Origin: Rhodoferax sp.
Lineage (GTDB): Bacteria; Pseudomonadota; Gammaproteobacteria; Burkholderiales; Burkholderiaceae_C
NCBI GenBank assembly: GCA_003133245.1
Contig: PKWM01000007.1
Span: forward strand, 414 to 40,326
Direction: 5' to 3'
Length of the DNA stretch: 39,913 nt
In this document: piece after piece, positions 16,945 to 26,857 of the stretch
How positions within the stretch are numbered: position 1 is the first letter of the stretch
Layout of the letters: every line of letters starts with the position of its first letter
Position numbers and translations under genes: made by a program
The notes under the pieces: model-generated
The model's database searches: none
Told to the model about the DNA's origin: nothing
What the model saw: the letters and a program-made list of their open reading frames with translations, nothing else

Positions 16945-17898
16945 ATGGAATTTTTTAAAATCCACCGCGACATTCCGTTCATGCGGCATGCCATCATTTT
17001 CAATGTGGTCTCGCTGATTACTTTTTTGGCAGCAGTGTTTTTTCTATTTCACCGTGGCTTGCACCTGTCAGTCGAGTTCACCGGCGGTACTTTGATGGAG
17101 GTGGCCTATTCCCACCCGGCTGACTTGGACGGGGTTCGAAGCGCCGTGACCAAGCTCGGCTTTAACGATGTGCAAGTACAAAACTTTGGCACCGCGCGCG
17201 ATGTGTTGATCCGCCTGCCAGTGCAAAAAGGCGTGAGCTCGGCGCAGCAAAGCAATCAGGTGATGGCTGCGCTGCAAACGGTTGATGCGTCGGCTGCCAT
17301 GCGTCGCACCGAGTTCGTTGGCCCCCAAGTGGGTGATGAACTCGCCACCGATGGTTTGAAAGCGCTGGCTTCTGTGGTGGTGGGTATCATGCTGTATCTG
17401 GCGATGCGCTTTGAGTGGAAATTTGCCGTGGCGGCGATCATTGCCAACATGCACGACGTCGTCATCATTCTGGGTTTTTTTGCCTTTTTCCAATGGGAGT
17501 TTTCGCTTCCGGTATTGGCCGCCGTGCTGGCGGTATTGGGTTATTCGGTCAACGAGTCAGTCGTGATTTTTGACCGGATTCGCGAAAATTTCAGGCGCTA
17601 CCGCAAGATGAACACGATGCAAATCATCGACAGCTCGATTACCTCGACCATCAGCCGTACCATCATTACGCACGGCTGCACGCAGATGATGGTGCTCTCC
17701 ATGCTGCTCTTCGGGGGTGCCACGCTGCACTACTTTGCGCTGGCTTTGACAATTGGCATTTTGTTTGGGATTTACTCGTCCGTTTTTGTCGCTGCGGCGA
17801 TTGCGATGTGGCTTGGCATCAAGCGCGAAGATCTGGTCAAGGGCGGCAGCAAGAAAGATACCGATCCGAATGATCCGAACGCGGGTGCCACCGTCTGA
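16945..17898 (+). CDS. secF: Protein translocase subunit SecF
   Basis: A 317-residue inner-membrane partner of SecD. The first helix leads into SVEFTGGTLMEV, the typical early periplasmic motif. The C-terminal helical bundle contains VLGYSVNESVVIFDRIREN and SRTIITHGCTQMMVLSMLLF. The length matches the family. The acidic/polar tail after about residue 300 is ordinary. It overlaps nothing and precedes the DUF1631 gene by 17 bp, so that gene may be co-transcribed. Confidence 0.97.
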   Translation: MEFFKIHRDIPFMRHAIIFNVVSLITFLAAVFFLFHRGLHLSVEFTGGTLMEVAYSHPADLDGVRSAVTKLGFNDVQVQNFGTARDVLIRLPVQKGVSSAQQSNQVMAALQTVDASAAMRRTEFVGPQVGDELATDGLKALASVVVGIMLYLAMRFEWKFAVAAIIANMHDVVIILGFFAFFQWEFSLPVLAAVLAVLGYSVNESVVIFDRIRENFRRYRKMNTMQIIDSSITSTISRTIITHGCTQMMVLSMLLFGGATLHYFALALTIGILFGIYSSVFVAAAIAMWLGIKREDLVKGGSKKDTDPNDPNAGATV

Positions 17899-17915
17899 GC
17901 GGTGGAATTTGCGCC

Positions 17916-20171
17916 ATGTCCCAGCCAGCCTCCAGCGCACCAGGCACCCAACTCGCCCAGCAGATGCGCCAGCGTTTCGTCGCCGAGGTCGGCCGTGCCA
18001 TGGTGGAACTGGTAGCAGCGGTGCAGGAACGACTGACGACCCTCCTCAATGAAGCCGCGCCATCGCGTGAAATGCAAAGCCGGCGTGATATCTGGACCCT
18101 CTACCAGAGTCGGCGCAATGCGTGGCTGGAAGGTACGTTGAAAGACTGGCGGCTGACTTTGAGTCCGCCTGCGCTGGCTCCCAAAAAAAGCGTTGAAAAC
18201 GGTTTTGAGCTGGTTGGCACCGAAGTGGTCGAGAACAAGATCGTCGCGTCGCGACTGGTCTTGCACGTGATGGAAAAAGTCAGCCTTGAGTTCAATGATC
18301 TGCGGGTCAGAATCAAGCGGCTAGAGGGCAGGGAAGACCTTGAAGACTTCGATATTTTGCGACCCGAGGTGCTGTTGTTGTTGATGATCGAACAGTGGGC
18401 CATCGTCGGCATGCCACGCGATGCCTGGCCGCTGGTGAACGAGGTGGCTTACAAGCTCTTGACCGAGCGCATCAATCAGGCCTATTTGAACGCCAATAAT
18501 TTTCTAATCGAGCACGGCGTCATGCCGACCATTGCTCTGGGGGATCGCGTCAAGCCAATTGTCCCGACACACGCCCGGACCGGTGTTTCAAGCCCGACGA
18601 CAATGGCTCAAACTGCGCCCCGGGATTCGACTGACAGTGCTTACCAGGAAAACCTTGTGATGCCAGCAGATTCGCTACTGCAATGGACACGCATGCACGC
18701 GCCAAATGTTTTTGGACAGATCAATCATTTGCTTGGGAGGGCTGGCGGGGTTGATATTGAAGCCACGCATTTCCGGCCACCTTCGCCAGCGCTGGCCGCC
18801 GCGCTCGCAAAGCGAGCACCAGAAAACGACTTCTATCCTGAAAATGACATGGTCTGTGCTGATGGCAGTTCGGCCAACATCGCACGGGTCGTAGTTGAGT
18901 TGCGCCGCAGAGCCACCGATCTCAAAAACAAGGCGGCCACGCCGAGCGAAAAAGCCACGATCGAAATCGTGGCGCTGATGTTTCAGGCCATCTTGCAGGA
19001 AGACCGCATTCCACCCGGCATCCGGGTCTGGTTTGCGCGCCTGCAAATGCCGGTATTGCGTGAAGCCTTGTCCGAACCAGATTTTTTCAACACGCTCAAT
19101 CACCCCGCCCGTAAATTAATTGACCGCATGGGTTCTTGTGTCATGGGGTTCGACGCCAGTGGTATCAGTGGTAGTGCACTGGAGGATGAAATTAAACGCG
19201 TGGTGCAGGTGGTCGAGCAGTACCCTGATACCGGCAAGCGGGTTTATCAAACGGTCTATGACGAGTTCCAGCAGTTTTTGGCGCAGTTTCTGTCGGATCA
19301 GTCCTCAACCCAAAAAGTGATTGGCGTTGCCCAACAGATCGAAGAGAATGAAACCCTGACGATCCAGTACACGATCGAACTGCGCAACATGCTCGAAGAC
19401 ATGCCGGTGCGCAGCGAGGTACGAGAGTTTTTGTTCAAGGTCTGGGCCGAGGTTCTGGCCCTGGTGGCGGTACGCAAAGGCCCGCAACACGAGGAAACTT
19501 TGGCCTTCAAAAAATTGGCGGTGGACCTGATCTGGGCGGCTAGCGCCAAACCGGAGCGCAGTGACCGCGCCCGCGTGATTGCCGATTTACCGCAGCTTCT
19601 GCAAAAGTTGCGCGCTGGCATGACCTTGCTGGGGCTGGCACCCTCGGAGCAGCAGGCCTATATTAAAATTGTCAGCGCCGCTCTGGCCGATGCCTTCCTG
19701 TCCAAGACGCAAGCGATTGCACCGGAGCGGATTGCAGCCATGGCCGAGCACCTGGCGCACCTGGAAGACTTCCTCAGTCATGACGGTAGCAGTGATCTGC
19801 CGCTGGATGCGCGAAGTGTTGAAGAGATGCTGGGCGTGGATGCGGCAGCCCTCGATGTGGTGGTCGATGGCGGCTCCAATCCGACGCCGGCGATGTTGGC
19901 CTGGGCGCAAGAGTTGCAATTGGGCGCCTGGTTTACGTTAGACCATAGTGCGCATACGGATCAGGTGCAATTGGTGTGGCGCAGCAAGCGCAAACAATTA
20001 CATTTGTTAGCTTCCAACACGGGGCATAGTTACCTGATGCAAACCCGGCGCTTGGCCGCTTACTTGCAAGCTGGCCTGCTGTTGCCGCAAGAAAAGGAAA
20101 CGCTCACCGAGCGTGCCACCCGCGATGCACTGGTCAAGCTCGAAGCCAATCCAGAACGGCTATTGCGCTAA
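17916..20171 (+). CDS. DUF1631 family protein
   Basis: A 751-residue protein that I recognise as DUF1631, a family sometimes mislabelled thymidine phosphorylase. It is soluble and largely helical, with no signal peptide or membrane segment. Residues about 120-200 contain LRVRIKRLEGREDLEDFDIL and the conserved LRPEVLLLLMIEQW; the middle contains IVALMFQAILQEDRIPPGIR and WFARLQMPVLREAL. The C-terminal 90 residues (from LQLGAWFTLDHSAHTDQVQL) look like a small beta domain of PilZ-like appearance, which would fit cyclic-di-GMP response, but I cannot verify the binding residues. Its stop codon lies exactly at the edge of the inverted-repeat element at 20171. Confidence 0.85.
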   Translation: MSQPASSAPGTQLAQQMRQRFVAEVGRAMVELVAAVQERLTTLLNEAAPSREMQSRRDIWTLYQSRRNAWLEGTLKDWRLTLSPPALAPKKSVENGFELVGTEVVENKIVASRLVLHVMEKVSLEFNDLRVRIKRLEGREDLEDFDILRPEVLLLLMIEQWAIVGMPRDAWPLVNEVAYKLLTERINQAYLNANNFLIEHGVMPTIALGDRVKPIVPTHARTGVSSPTTMAQTAPRDSTDSAYQENLVMPADSLLQWTRMHAPNVFGQINHLLGRAGGVDIEATHFRPPSPALAAALAKRAPENDFYPENDMVCADGSSANIARVVVELRRRATDLKNKAATPSEKATIEIVALMFQAILQEDRIPPGIRVWFARLQMPVLREALSEPDFFNTLNHPARKLIDRMGSCVMGFDASGISGSALEDEIKRVVQVVEQYPDTGKRVYQTVYDEFQQFLAQFLSDQSSTQKVIGVAQQIEENETLTIQYTIELRNMLEDMPVRSEVREFLFKVWAEVLALVAVRKGPQHEETLAFKKLAVDLIWAASAKPERSDRARVIADLPQLLQKLRAGMTLLGLAPSEQQAYIKIVSAALADAFLSKTQAIAPERIAAMAEHLAHLEDFLSHDGSSDLPLDARSVEEMLGVDAAALDVVVDGGSNPTPAMLAWAQELQLGAWFTLDHSAHTDQVQLVWRSKRKQLHLLASNTGHSYLMQTRRLAAYLQAGLLLPQEKETLTERATRDALVKLEANPERLLR

Positions 20172-20349
20172 ACCGAGATAATCCATTAGGCAGGTTCTTC
20201 GAACCTGCACAGCGGCTGGCGGTCGATTTGCGGCCATTTTGAACGCTCATTCGTCGTCCATAGCCCAAGCTATGAACTCCTTATGCCCGTCCAAACTGCC
20301 TCACAACTCGCCTCGCCATCCATCTGTGCCCTAATGGATTATCTCGGTT
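20171..20349. repeat. 179-bp element with perfect 20-bp terminal inverted repeats
   Basis: AACCGAGATAATCCATTAGG at 20171-20190 is matched exactly by its reverse complement at 20330-20349. Inside the left arm a hairpin GCAGGTTC-TTC-GAACCTGC (20190-20208) is followed by GCACAG (20207-20212), which pairs with CTGTGC (20324-20329) abutting the right arm. A second small hairpin CATAGC-CCAA-GCTATG lies at 20259-20274. The whole therefore folds as a long stem with branch hairpins. It has no coding capacity and fills the gap between two convergent genes, beginning on the last base of the DUF1631 stop and ending 6 bp before the dprA stop. A non-autonomous mobile repeat that also serves as a two-way terminator is the likely reading. 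Confidence 0.85.
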
Positions 20350-20355
20350 AAAGTT

Positions 20356-21531
20356 TCAGGCCTTAACCAGTCGTTGAAACAGCCCGCCTGGCAAGCGCGC
20401 CACCAAGCCGTCAAGTTCGAAGGTGGTCAACAGCGCTTGCAACGCCGCAGTGTCCAGACCACAACGCGCTTGCAGGGCATCGAGCCCGACCGGGTCATAA
20501 CCCAATAGTCGAAGCAGTTTGTTTTCTGTTGCGCCGGTGCTGTCAAGCCCAGCGTCATCGGTGCGGTGCATGGGTGAATTAGTTGCCAGTGACGCAGTGC
20601 CTTCGATCCGCATTTCTTCGAGCACATCCTGCACCGACTCCACCAGCTTGGCGCCCTGCTTGATGAGCGCGTGGCAACCGCGTGCCTGGGTTGAATGGAT
20701 CGAGCCGGGAATGGCAAAAACATCCTTGCCCTGTTCGGCACTCAGGCGGGCCGTGATGAGCGAGCCTGACCTCAGGGCGGCCTCAATCACCAATGTCGCC
20801 TGCGCCAGCCCTGCAATCAAGCGGTTGCGTTTCGGAAAATTGGCAGCCAGGGGCGGAGTGCCCAAAGGGTATTCGCTGATCAGCAATCCATTTTGCGCGA
20901 CGCGGTGGGCCAGTCCAAGATGTTTTTTTGGATAAACCAGGTCCAGCCCCGTCGCCACTACGGCGACGGTGGCAAGCCGCCTGGAGTCCGGCGTCAGAGC
21001 GTCCAGGGCACCTTCGTGGGCGGCACCGTCAACACCCATGGCCAGTCCACTCACAATGGTCAGACCGGCCTGCGCCAGCGCCTTTGCAAACTGGCGGGCG
21101 TTGGCAGTACCTTGGGGTGTCGGGTTGCGACTGCCAACCACGGCAATGCTCGGGACCCCGCTGAGCGTCAGGCCAGATGCGGGCAGCGCAGCGCCGCCCA
21201 GCAAATAAAGCATCAAGGGCGGGTCTTCAATGTTGAGCAGCGAAGCCGGGTAGTCAGGGTCACTCAAGGTCAGAATTTGCCGTTGGTCGGCGCCGGTTCC
21301 GGATTCCTGAAGCCAGCGCCAGGTGACATCAAGCAAGTTTGCCAGTTCAGGGGGCTCAACTTTCAGGGCGGCAGCTTGCGCCGCGCTCACCACCTGTTGT
21401 AGCGCCACGGTTGACTGGGAAAACACGGACTGTGGCAGGCCGAAGGCAGACAGCAATTTGCGTGCCGTCTCGTTACCCACACCGCTGGCAAGCGTCAAGC
21501 GCAGCCAGTCAGAGAGTTCGGCGCGATCCAT
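20356..21531 (-). CDS. dprA: DNA-processing protein DprA
   Basis: A 391-residue protein that loads RecA onto incoming single-stranded DNA during natural transformation. The N-terminal helical domain (about 1-80; LRLTLASGVGNETARKLLSA) is followed by the Rossmann-like DprA core with IAVVGSRNPTPQGTANARQF, IVSGLAMGVDGAAHEGAL and FPKRNRLIAGLAQATLVIEA. A C-terminal winged-helix domain follows (about 325-391, LGYDPVGLDALQARCGLD). All expected parts are present, so it should be functional. It sits 6 bp downstream of the LysM gene on the minus strand. Confidence 0.96.
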   Translation of the reverse strand: MDRAELSDWLRLTLASGVGNETARKLLSAFGLPQSVFSQSTVALQQVVSAAQAAALKVEPPELANLLDVTWRWLQESGTGADQRQILTLSDPDYPASLLNIEDPPLMLYLLGGAALPASGLTLSGVPSIAVVGSRNPTPQGTANARQFAKALAQAGLTIVSGLAMGVDGAAHEGALDALTPDSRRLATVAVVATGLDLVYPKKHLGLAHRVAQNGLLISEYPLGTPPLAANFPKRNRLIAGLAQATLVIEAALRSGSLITARLSAEQGKDVFAIPGSIHSTQARGCHALIKQGAKLVESVQDVLEEMRIEGTASLATNSPMHRTDDAGLDSTGATENKLLRLLGYDPVGLDALQARCGLDTAALQALLTTFELDGLVARLPGGLFQRLVKA

Positions 21532-21537
21532 CAGCAG

Positions 21538-22767
21538 CTAGCGCGGGTTGACCAGGTGGTCGCCCACTTTGACGCCGTCCGTGATATCGAGCACCAGTGC
21601 GTAAGAGAGTTTCTCGAAAGGGCGGAACACCATCAGCAAACCATTGCGCTCATCGGGCAATTTCAACTCGGTTTGCGCGGCGTCGGTTTTGTCGATCATG
21701 CGCGCGCCATCTTTCAGAATGGCCAGCACCAGGCCGCTTTCAATGCTGTCGCGCGTGCCGCGATTAATCACCACCACCTGATTTTGTGCCGCGTTGACCA
21801 CGGCACTGCCATAGATCGAAACAATGCGGGCATCCACCCTGCCTTGAGGCGCGTGCGGGACGTAGCTGCGCAATTGTTGCGGCGGCTCGGGCAGCAGACG
21901 GTCACCGACACGCATTTCCTCTTTGGCTTCCACAATGTCAATCGTGGCGGGTACCACGTCGGTGCGGGGCGCGCCGTCCCGGTCGCTGGACTGCTGTGTC
22001 GATTCACCACGTACCAGCAGTGCCTTGCCAACGTATTGCGCCTCGTAGCCCAGCACTTCGCCACTGACAGGATCTTTCAAGGGTGTGGCATTGCGAAAAA
22101 TTCGATACGCTTTTTGTTTCTGTCTCGGATCATCGATCAGTGCCGCCTCGCCCTGGCCGCGCGCGTAGGCACGGTCGCCGCTGGTGAGCAGCACACGCCC
22201 TTCCTGTGCCGCCACTATGCGGGGTGCCGAGTTGAGTGTATTTTCATCGACAATCACAGGCTCGGCCAGAAAGGGTTCGATCAAATGACTCTGGAGCGTC
22301 GGCAGGGCGTCGCTCATCAAGCTCTGGGAGTGGATGCGCGGCGACAAGCGCACCGTATCAAGCGGCGTTTGGTTGGATAGTGTCGACGGCTGGGTGAGCA
22401 AATTCGCCCGCCCGTCTTTTTTCTCCAGGTAGAGCATTTGCCCGGGGTAAATCAGGTGGGGATTTTTGATGTCTTGCAGGTTCATGCCCCACAGCTCGGG
22501 CCAGCGCCAGGCATTTTTAAGAAACAAACCTGAGATCGCCCATAGCGTGTCGCCCCTTTTGACGCTGTAATGGTCGGGCGCATTGGCGGCCAATTCACTC
22601 AAAGGCACCCCGGTGCGCGCCACCTGGTTGGCAGTGACCTTTTGTTGCGCTGTCACCGGAAAATTCTGCGCCCCCAAGGGCGTGACGATCAAGGCACAGC
22701 CCAGTGCTGCCACACTCGCCATGGAGAGCTTGAATCCGACATTAAATTTTGTCATTTTTTTTGTCAT
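21538..22767 (-). CDS. Secreted or periplasmic LysM-domain protein
   Basis: A protein of about 409 residues from the ATG at 22767 (GTG at 22779 and ATG at 22755 are alternatives). The N-terminus has a Sec signal peptide (FKLSMASVAALGCALIVTPL, cleavage probably after GA in PLGAQN). One LysM repeat covers about residues 65-115 (HYSVKRGDTLWAISGLFLKN through the IYPGQMLYL end), which binds peptidoglycan. The rest is of unknown function and includes segments like GDRLLPEPPQ and VVINRGTRDSIESGLVLAIL. The gene pair LysM-dprA divergent from def-fmt is a familiar betaproteobacterial arrangement. Confidence 0.92.
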   Translation of the reverse strand: MTKKMTKFNVGFKLSMASVAALGCALIVTPLGAQNFPVTAQQKVTANQVARTGVPLSELAANAPDHYSVKRGDTLWAISGLFLKNAWRWPELWGMNLQDIKNPHLIYPGQMLYLEKKDGRANLLTQPSTLSNQTPLDTVRLSPRIHSQSLMSDALPTLQSHLIEPFLAEPVIVDENTLNSAPRIVAAQEGRVLLTSGDRAYARGQGEAALIDDPRQKQKAYRIFRNATPLKDPVSGEVLGYEAQYVGKALLVRGESTQQSSDRDGAPRTDVVPATIDIVEAKEEMRVGDRLLPEPPQQLRSYVPHAPQGRVDARIVSIYGSAVVNAAQNQVVVINRGTRDSIESGLVLAILKDGARMIDKTDAAQTELKLPDERNGLLMVFRPFEKLSYALVLDITDGVKVGDHLVNPR

Positions 22768-22901
22768 CTTGTGCTGCACTGCAAGTGCCTCATGAGCGGT
22801 TTGGGACGCCAGGCTGGCCGCCCGGCGAAAACATAGCTAAATTACGCGCGATTTTGCACGCAAGCTTCTGATCGGGCAACTGATTAGATAAACTAGCCTA
22901 A

Positions 22902-23408
22902 ATGCTACTCCCTATTCTTTACTACCCCGACCCCAAACTGCACACGGTGGCCAAACCCGTTGTGGCAGTGGACAAGCGCGTCCAGACACTCATTGCTGAC
23001 ATGCTGCAAACCATGTACGAGGCCAAGGGCATCGGGCTTGCTGCGACCCAGATCGATGTGCATGAACGCTTGATCGTGATCGATGTGTCGGAAGATCGCG
23101 CCGCACCGCTGGTGCTGATCAACCCCGAGCTTGTGTGGCACAGCGCCGAGAAGCATCTCAACGAGGAAGGTTGTCTGTCGGTGCCCGGCATATACGACGG
23201 TGTCGAGCGCTTTGACGCGGTCAAGGTCAACGCCATCGACCGTGTCGGCCAAATTCGTCTGGTTGAAGCCGAGGGTTTGTTGGCGAAGTGCATTCAGCAT
23301 GAGATGGACCACTTGCTGGGCAAAGTATTTGTTGAGTACCTCTCACCGCTCAAGCGCAATCGCATCAGGAAAAAAATGCTCAAGGCGCAGCGCGAGGAAC
23401 GCGAGTGA
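22902..23408 (+). CDS. def: Peptide deformylase
   Basis: A 168-residue metalloenzyme that removes the N-formyl group from nascent proteins. All three family motifs are intact: [17 protein letters not shown] (metal-ligand Cys) and QHEMDHLLG (two metal-ligand His and the catalytic Glu). Length equals the E. coli enzyme within one residue. The divergent LysM gene leaves 134 bp for two promoters. It overlaps fmt by four bases. Confidence 0.97.
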   Translation: MLLPILYYPDPKLHTVAKPVVAVDKRVQTLIADMLQTMYEAKGIGLAATQIDVHERLIVIDVSEDRAAPLVLINPELVWHSAEKHLNEEGCLSVPGIYDGVERFDAVKVNAIDRVGQIRLVEAEGLLAKCIQHEMDHLLGKVFVEYLSPLKRNRIRKKMLKAQREERE

Positions 23409-24391
23409 GGTTGATTTTTGCCGGCACGCCCGATTTTGCCCGCATTGCGCTGGCGCAGTTGCACGCCAGCGGCCATGAAATCGCGCTGGTGCTGACCCAG
23501 CCAGACCGCCAGGGTGGGCGCGGCATGAGGTTGCAAGCCTCGGCGGTCAAGCAGTTTGCGCTTGAGCATGGTTTGGCGCTGGCGCAGCCGCGCAGCCTGC
23601 GCCTTGATGGCAACTACCCTGTCGACGCCGCTACTGCGCGGACAGCGCTGACGGCGGCACAAGCTGACGCCATGGTGGTGGCGGCTTACGGTTTGATTCT
23701 GCCGCAGTGGGTGCTGGACCTGCCTGCCAAGGGTTGTTTCAATATTCACGCTTCGTTGCTACCACGCTGGCGAGGTGCGGCACCGATTCAGCGCGCGATT
23801 GAAGCGGGCGATGCCCAGACCGGCGTTACGCTGATGCAAATGGACGCCGGGCTCGATACCGGCGACCTATTGTTGGTTCAGGGATTGCCTGTCGGTGAAA
23901 ACGATACAGCCGCCAGCCTGCATGACAAACTGGCCGTGCTGGGCGCAGAGCTGATGATTCAAGCACTGGAACAGGCCGCCTGTGGCACTTTAAAACCCCT
24001 GCCGCAGCCGACCGAAGGGGTGACTTACGCCCACAAAATTCAAAAGACTGAGGCCCCGATTGACTGGGCACAAAGCGCAACACTGATCACGCAACGCATC
24101 CGCGCTTTTAACCCGTTCCCCGGTGCCAGCGCCAAGCTCAACGGCGAAACACTCAAAATCTGGCGGGCCAACGTGACACCTGGCAGGCCCGCTGCTGACG
24201 TGGCACCAGGCACCATTCAGACAGTGGTTGCCGACGGAATCGCGGTGGCGGCGCTGAACTCCATCGTCTTCATCACCGAGTTGCAGCGCGCTGGCGGCAA
24301 ACGTCTGCCAGTGGCCGACTTTCGGCGCGGATTTGAGGTGCAGCCCGGCATGATTTTTGAGTTGCCCGACAAAGGCCGGTTGCATGTGTGA
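23405..24391 (+). CDS. fmt: Methionyl-tRNA formyltransferase
   Basis: A 328-residue enzyme that formylates initiator methionyl-tRNA, the counterpart of deformylase. It starts with GTG at 23405, overlapping the def stop as GTGA, which indicates translational coupling. The N-terminus [16 protein letters not shown] is the family start. The formyltetrahydrofolate-binding core contains [20 protein letters not shown] and the [15 protein letters not shown] motif. The C-terminal tRNA-binding domain begins at about 210 with [18 protein letters not shown]. Confidence 0.97.
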   Translation: MRLIFAGTPDFARIALAQLHASGHEIALVLTQPDRQGGRGMRLQASAVKQFALEHGLALAQPRSLRLDGNYPVDAATARTALTAAQADAMVVAAYGLILPQWVLDLPAKGCFNIHASLLPRWRGAAPIQRAIEAGDAQTGVTLMQMDAGLDTGDLLLVQGLPVGENDTAASLHDKLAVLGAELMIQALEQAACGTLKPLPQPTEGVTYAHKIQKTEAPIDWAQSATLITQRIRAFNPFPGASAKLNGETLKIWRANVTPGRPAADVAPGTIQTVVADGIAVAALNSIVFITELQRAGGKRLPVADFRRGFEVQPGMIFELPDKGRLHV

Positions 24392-24445
24392 TCAGCGGCC
24401 CAAGTATTTTCATCAATCGCTGTCTTCAGGACTGTCAGTGCGGGT

Positions 24446-25192
24446 TTGAACCGCAACCGAGGCTATTTTTTGCGCAACTACTACCGTCACTGCGAATTTC
24501 GCCAGGGCGCACTTGATGCCATGGCGGCAGCCCCCGGCCTGGCGGCCTGGGGCTTGATGATGGGTGTGGCGATGGTCAAATCCGGCATGAGCACCTTCGA
24601 GGCGCTGCTGATGGGCACCCTCGTTTATGCCGGCAGTTCGCAACTGGCGGCCATTCCCTTGCTGATGGTGGGGGCACCCATGGGGGTCATTTTGGCCACT
24701 GGTTTTTGTGTCAACTTGCGCTTTGTCGTATTTAGCGCGCACCTGCGGCCCTACGTCATGCATTTGCCGCTGTGGCAACGGCTTGTCAGCGGCTACTTAA
24801 CGACCGATATCAGCTATGTGCTCTTTATCCGGCGCTTTCCCCGTCAGGGCTCTGACGCCGCACAACGTCATGCCCAGCAGGCCTACCTGGCAGGCAATTG
24901 CGGCGTGATCTGGGCTGCCTGGGTCGGCTGCAGCGTGCTGGGCGTGGTGCTGGCCAATTTTGTGCCGGTCAGTTGGGGTTTGGGGTTTGCCGGCATCCTT
25001 GCGCTGCTGGGTATTTTGTGTGCGCTGATCTCGAACCGGCTGCGTCTGCTGTCAGCCGCCGTGGCGGGCTCGGCGGCGGTGGTCGCTTTTGCCTTGCCGT
25101 TCCAACTCAATATCGTGGTGGCGATAGTGGTTGCGGTGGTGGTCTGCCTGACGCTGGAAAAGTCGACCGCCGTTGATGCGGGCGAAATCTGA
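24446..25192 (+). CDS. azlC: AzlC family branched-chain amino-acid exporter, large subunit
   Basis: A 248-residue membrane protein of the AzlC/YgaZ family, which with the small AzlD/YgaH partner exports branched-chain amino acids. Hydrophobic segments include PGLAAWGLMMGVAMV, GTLVYAGSSQLAAIPLLMVG and the C-terminal pairs from FAGILALLGILCAL onward; the family hallmark YAGSSQ is intact. The start is uncertain: the full-length frame opens with TTG at 24446 without a clear ribosome site, while the ATG at 24521 would shorten the N-terminus close to the first helix. Its stop overlaps the azlD start by one base. Confidence 0.9.
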   Translation: MNRNRGYFLRNYYRHCEFRQGALDAMAAAPGLAAWGLMMGVAMVKSGMSTFEALLMGTLVYAGSSQLAAIPLLMVGAPMGVILATGFCVNLRFVVFSAHLRPYVMHLPLWQRLVSGYLTTDISYVLFIRRFPRQGSDAAQRHAQQAYLAGNCGVIWAAWVGCSVLGVVLANFVPVSWGLGFAGILALLGILCALISNRLRLLSAAVAGSAAVVAFALPFQLNIVVAIVVAVVVCLTLEKSTAVDAGEI

Positions 25193-25539
25193 TGGACAGC
25201 ACTGAACTCTGGCGGCTGGCGGTCATCATCGGCCTGACGGTCGTCACAGTGCTGACCCGCTCGTTCTTTTATATTTCCAAAAAACCGTGGAACTTGCCAC
25301 GCTGGACTCGGCGCGGCCTGCACTATGCGCCGATCGCGGCGCTGGCGGCCGTCGTCATACCCGAAACAGTGATGACGCAAGGCCATCTCATCGAGACCTG
25401 GGCTGACGCCCGACTCTTTGCTGTTGCCGCCGGTGCCACCTGGTTTTTTTGGCGCAGGGGCAAAGGGCAAGCGGTGCTCGGAACGATTGTGACGGGCATG
25501 GCGGTTTATTTGCCGCTGCATATGGGCTTGGGCTGGTAG
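25192..25539 (+). CDS. azlD: AzlD family small exporter subunit
   Basis: A 115-residue protein with three or four hydrophobic segments (LAVIIGLTVVTVLTRSFFYI, APIAALAAVVIPETVM, AVLGTIVTGMAVYLPLHMGL), typical of AzlD/YgaH. It starts with ATG 25192, sharing one base with the azlC stop (TGATG), so the two subunits are translationally coupled. It should form the exporter complex with AzlC. The stop is 47 bp before pgk. Confidence 0.92.
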   Translation: MDSTELWRLAVIIGLTVVTVLTRSFFYISKKPWNLPRWTRRGLHYAPIAALAAVVIPETVMTQGHLIETWADARLFAVAAGATWFFWRRGKGQAVLGTIVTGMAVYLPLHMGLGW

Positions 25540-25586
25540 AGCGCTCCTACAATTTATGTAAATAGTTTCCAACCATAAGGTTTGAC

Positions 25587-26810
25587 ATGAACTTCATTCG
25601 CTTCTCCGACCTGTGTGCCCAGGGGCTGGTCAAAGACCAACGCGTTTTCATCCGGGCTGATCTCAACGTGCCGCTGGACGCTGACGGGCATATTACCGAA
25701 GACACGCGCATTCGGGCCTCGCTTGCCTGTATCCGGATGGCACTCGCTACCGGCGCTGCGGTGATGGTCACCTCCCATCTGGGGCGACCGACCGAGGGCG
25801 AGTTCAAACCGGCTGATTCACTGGCCCCCGTGGCTCAGCGCTTGGCTGAGCTGCTGGGCCGTGCGGTACCGCTGCTGTCCAACTGGGTCGACGGCGTGGA
25901 CGTGCAACCGGGCCAGCTGGTGCTGCTGGAAAACTGCCGCCTGAACCCGGGCGAGAAAAAAAACAACGAACAACTGGCCCGCAAAATGGCCGCGCTGTGC
26001 GATATTTTTGTGCATGACGCTTTTGGCACGGCGCACCGGGCTGAAGCATCCACCTACGGCATCGCGCAGTTTGCCAAGGTGGCGTGTGCCGGTCCGCTGC
26101 TGGCGGCCGAGATGGATGCCATCACCAAGGCATTGGCGAACCCGAAACGCCCATTGGTGGCAATTGTTGCGGGTGCCAAGGTATCGACCAAGCTGAGCAT
26201 TCTCAAGAGTCTGGCAACCAAGGTTGATCAACTGATTGTCGGCGGCGGCATCGCCAATACCTTCATGCTGGCAGCCGGTTTGAACATCGGCAAGAGTCTG
26301 GCCGAGCCGACCTTGCTGGCCGACGCGAAGGCGGTGATGGATGCCATGAAGGCGCGCGGTGAGGCCTTGGGCGACGCCAGTGTCGCGGTGCCGATTCCGA
26401 CCGATGTGGTGACCGCCAAGGCCTTCTCAGCCGACGCCCCGGCTACCGTCAAAGCCGCCACCGAGGTCGCCGACGATGACCTGATTCTTGACATCGGGCC
26501 GGAAACGGCCGCCCGGCTCGCCGCGCAAATAAAAGCGGCTGGCACCATCGTCTGGAACGGCCCGGTCGGGGTCTTTGAGTTCCCCGCTTTTGAACACGGC
26601 ACGCAGGTGATTGCGCACGCGATTGCCGAATCGGGTGCGTTTTCCATTGCTGGCGGTGGCGATACGCTGGCGGCGATTGCCAAATACGGGATTGAAAAGC
26701 AGATCGACTACATCTCCACCGGCGGCGGGGCATTTCTGGAAGTTTTGGAGGGCAAGACGCTGCCGGCCTTTGAGATTTTGAGTCGCCGCGCTGCGGGTCA
26801 GGAACCCTGA
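25587..26810 (+). CDS. pgk: Phosphoglycerate kinase
   Basis: A 407-residue glycolytic enzyme that transfers phosphate between 1,3-bisphosphoglycerate and ADP. N-terminal domain motifs are [23 protein letters not shown] and the variant [15 protein letters not shown] (the family usually has ENVRF). The C-terminal nucleotide-binding domain has [13 protein letters not shown] and [12 protein letters not shown], ending with [19 protein letters not shown]. The Cys in place of Val within ENxRF is a mild deviation seen in betaproteobacteria. The gap to azlD contains a TACAAT at 25548-25553 that could be a -10 box. Confidence 0.97.
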   Translation: MNFIRFSDLCAQGLVKDQRVFIRADLNVPLDADGHITEDTRIRASLACIRMALATGAAVMVTSHLGRPTEGEFKPADSLAPVAQRLAELLGRAVPLLSNWVDGVDVQPGQLVLLENCRLNPGEKKNNEQLARKMAALCDIFVHDAFGTAHRAEASTYGIAQFAKVACAGPLLAAEMDAITKALANPKRPLVAIVAGAKVSTKLSILKSLATKVDQLIVGGGIANTFMLAAGLNIGKSLAEPTLLADAKAVMDAMKARGEALGDASVAVPIPTDVVTAKAFSADAPATVKAATEVADDDLILDIGPETAARLAAQIKAAGTIVWNGPVGVFEFPAFEHGTQVIAHAIAESGAFSIAGGGDTLAAIAKYGIEKQIDYISTGGGAFLEVLEGKTLPAFEILSRRAAGQEP

Positions 26811-26857
26811 CTTAACAGTGCTGTGTCCGGATCAATTGCCTGGAGGATTTTGGCAGC

